6,041 bases of DNA from Hydrogenophilales bacterium RIFOXYD1_FULL_62_11 (lineage in GTDB: Bacteria; Pseudomonadota; Gammaproteobacteria; Burkholderiales; Thiobacillaceae): the NCBI GenBank assembly GCA_001802655.1, contig MGZO01000055.1, positions 1 to 6,041 on the forward strand, in the 5' to 3' direction. A program made the position numbers and the translations under genes. Under the pieces are notes generated by a model, which did not search any database, had not been told where the DNA came from, and worked only from the letters and a program-made list of their open reading frames with translations. Of this stretch, positions 5,425 to 6,041 are shown piece after piece; the stretch's first letter is position 1; each line of letters begins with the position of its first letter.

Positions 5425-6041
5425 TTGCTGTCTTCCTTGATGGCATGACCGCCGAATCCCTGACGCATTTTCGCCAGCATCTTGTTGCCGTAGTCGCCTT
5501 TGCCCTGGCTGGCAAAACGCATCATCAGGGACAGCGTCATGACCGGTGCGGGAATACCGAGTTCAATTGCCTCCAGTGCTGTCCAGCGGCCTTCGCCGGA
5601 ATCGCCGACGTAGGGCTGGACGGTTTCGAGGCTTTGATCCTGTGTCAAAAAATCCGCAGTCAGATCAAGCAGCCACGATTGCACCACGCTGCCGTGACGC
5701 CACAGCTCGGCGATGCTGCTCACATCAAGATTGAATCCCGGCTTGTTTTTCATCAGCGCAAAACCTTCAGCCAGCGCCTGCATCATGCCGTACTCAATGC
5801 CGTTGTGAACCATCTTGACGAAGTGCCCGGAGCCGACCATGCCGCAATGCAGCCAGCCGCGATCCGGCGCGGGCGCGAGTTTTTCCATGTAGGGCTTCAG
5901 GCGTTCCGCCGCCGCGTCGGAGGCGCCGAACATCAGGCAGTAGCCATTTTCCAGCCCCCACACGCCTCCCGATACGCCGACATCACAGAACTCGATCTGG
6001 CGTTCGGCCAGCCAGGCCGTGCGGCGCTGCACATCCTTGTA
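5421..6041 (-). CDS. gnd: 6-phosphogluconate dehydrogenase, decarboxylating, short type (partial, N-terminus missing)
   Basis: The enzyme oxidatively decarboxylates 6-phosphogluconate to ribulose-5-phosphate and CO2. The C-terminal 206 residues are present; the frame is open to the right edge (first visible codon Tyr at 6041-6039), so the Rossmann domain and start lie outside. Visible motifs are the substrate-binding VSGGVWGLENGYCLMFG (23-39; Ser24-Gly25-Gly26 match sheep Ser128-Gly129-Gly130) and the catalytic block GHFVKMVHNGIEYG (72-85). There Lys76, His79, Asn80 and Glu83 keep the spacing of Lys183, His186, Asn187 and Glu190 in the sheep enzyme. The end GDSGEGRWTALEAIELGIPAP and QGFGGHAIK matches the short, roughly 300-residue class (TIGR00872-like), often NAD-preferring, rather than the roughly 470-residue E. 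coli-type Gnd. Cofactor preference cannot be judged because the nucleotide-binding domain is not shown. Its TGA overlaps the zwf ATG by 4 nt; it is the upstream member of the operon. Confidence 0.95.
   Translation of the reverse strand, partial: YKDVQRRTAWLAERQIEFCDVGVSGGVWGLENGYCLMFGASDAAAERLKPYMEKLAPAPDRGWLHCGMVGSGHFVKMVHNGIEYGMMQALAEGFALMKNKPGFNLDVSSIAELWRHGSVVQSWLLDLTADFLTQDQSLETVQPYVGDSGEGRWTALEAIELGIPAPVMTLSLMMRFASQGKGDYGNKMLAKMRQGFGGHAIKEDSK
5431..5438 (-). promoter_or_regulatory. Ribosome binding site of zwf
   Basis: AAGGAAGA on the minus strand lies 6 nt before the zwf ATG at 5424, inside the last codons of gnd (Lys-Glu-Asp-Ser-Lys-stop). The AGGA core has near-optimal spacing. This fixes the zwf start and gives zwf its own ribosome entry as well as coupling through the ATGA overlap. 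Confidence 0.75.

Noticed and set aside
4054..5448. 464-codon open reading frame on the plus strand
   Set aside because: It is antisense to zwf, whose catalytic motifs are intact. The plus-strand product is His/Arg/Leu/Gln-rich and domainless, so it is a codon-bias shadow.

Overview
The window looks like ordinary chromosomal sequence from a GC-rich betaproteobacterium, perhaps near Nitrosomonadales or Rhodocyclales. That placement rests on the style of the proteins and the gene combination and is an inference. Coding density is high. I see no insertion sequence, integrase, tRNA, rRNA or CRISPR array, and no compositional break that would suggest recent transfer.

Layout from left to right: (1) positions 1-1661, minus strand, the N-terminal 553 codons of an HrpA-type DEAH-box RNA helicase whose 3' end lies off the left edge; (2) 1688-2368, minus strand, a 226-residue polytopic membrane protein of the CbiM-like/COG3235 type, 26 bp upstream of hrpA and possibly cotranscribed with it; (3) a compact divergent regulatory region around 2358-2417, with a 9-bp inverted repeat centred on the permease start codon; (4) 2418-3176, plus strand, a UPF0149/YecA-family protein ending in a SEC-C zinc motif; (5) a strong bidirectional hairpin terminator at 3207-3243; (6) 3272-6041, minus strand, an oxidative pentose phosphate operon transcribed gnd (5' end off the right edge), zwf, pgl.

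The operon encodes all three steps of the oxidative pentose phosphate pathway. Zwf oxidises glucose-6-phosphate to 6-phosphogluconolactone, Pgl hydrolyses the lactone, and Gnd decarboxylates 6-phosphogluconate to ribulose-5-phosphate. Both junctions are 4-nt stop/start overlaps (ATGA and GTGA), which points to translational coupling. In transcription order the last-acting enzyme is first and the lactonase is last.

I did not find a clearly undescribed biological system. The observations most worth checking are the symmetric TAAAAT-containing dyad over the permease start (possible leaderless mRNA and overlapping divergent promoters), the non-canonical nucleotide-binding loop of the G6PDH next to a short-type 6PGDH, and the orphan CbiM-like permease. 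Two very long plus-strand reading frames (9-1631 and 4054-5448) are antisense shadows of hrpA and zwf.
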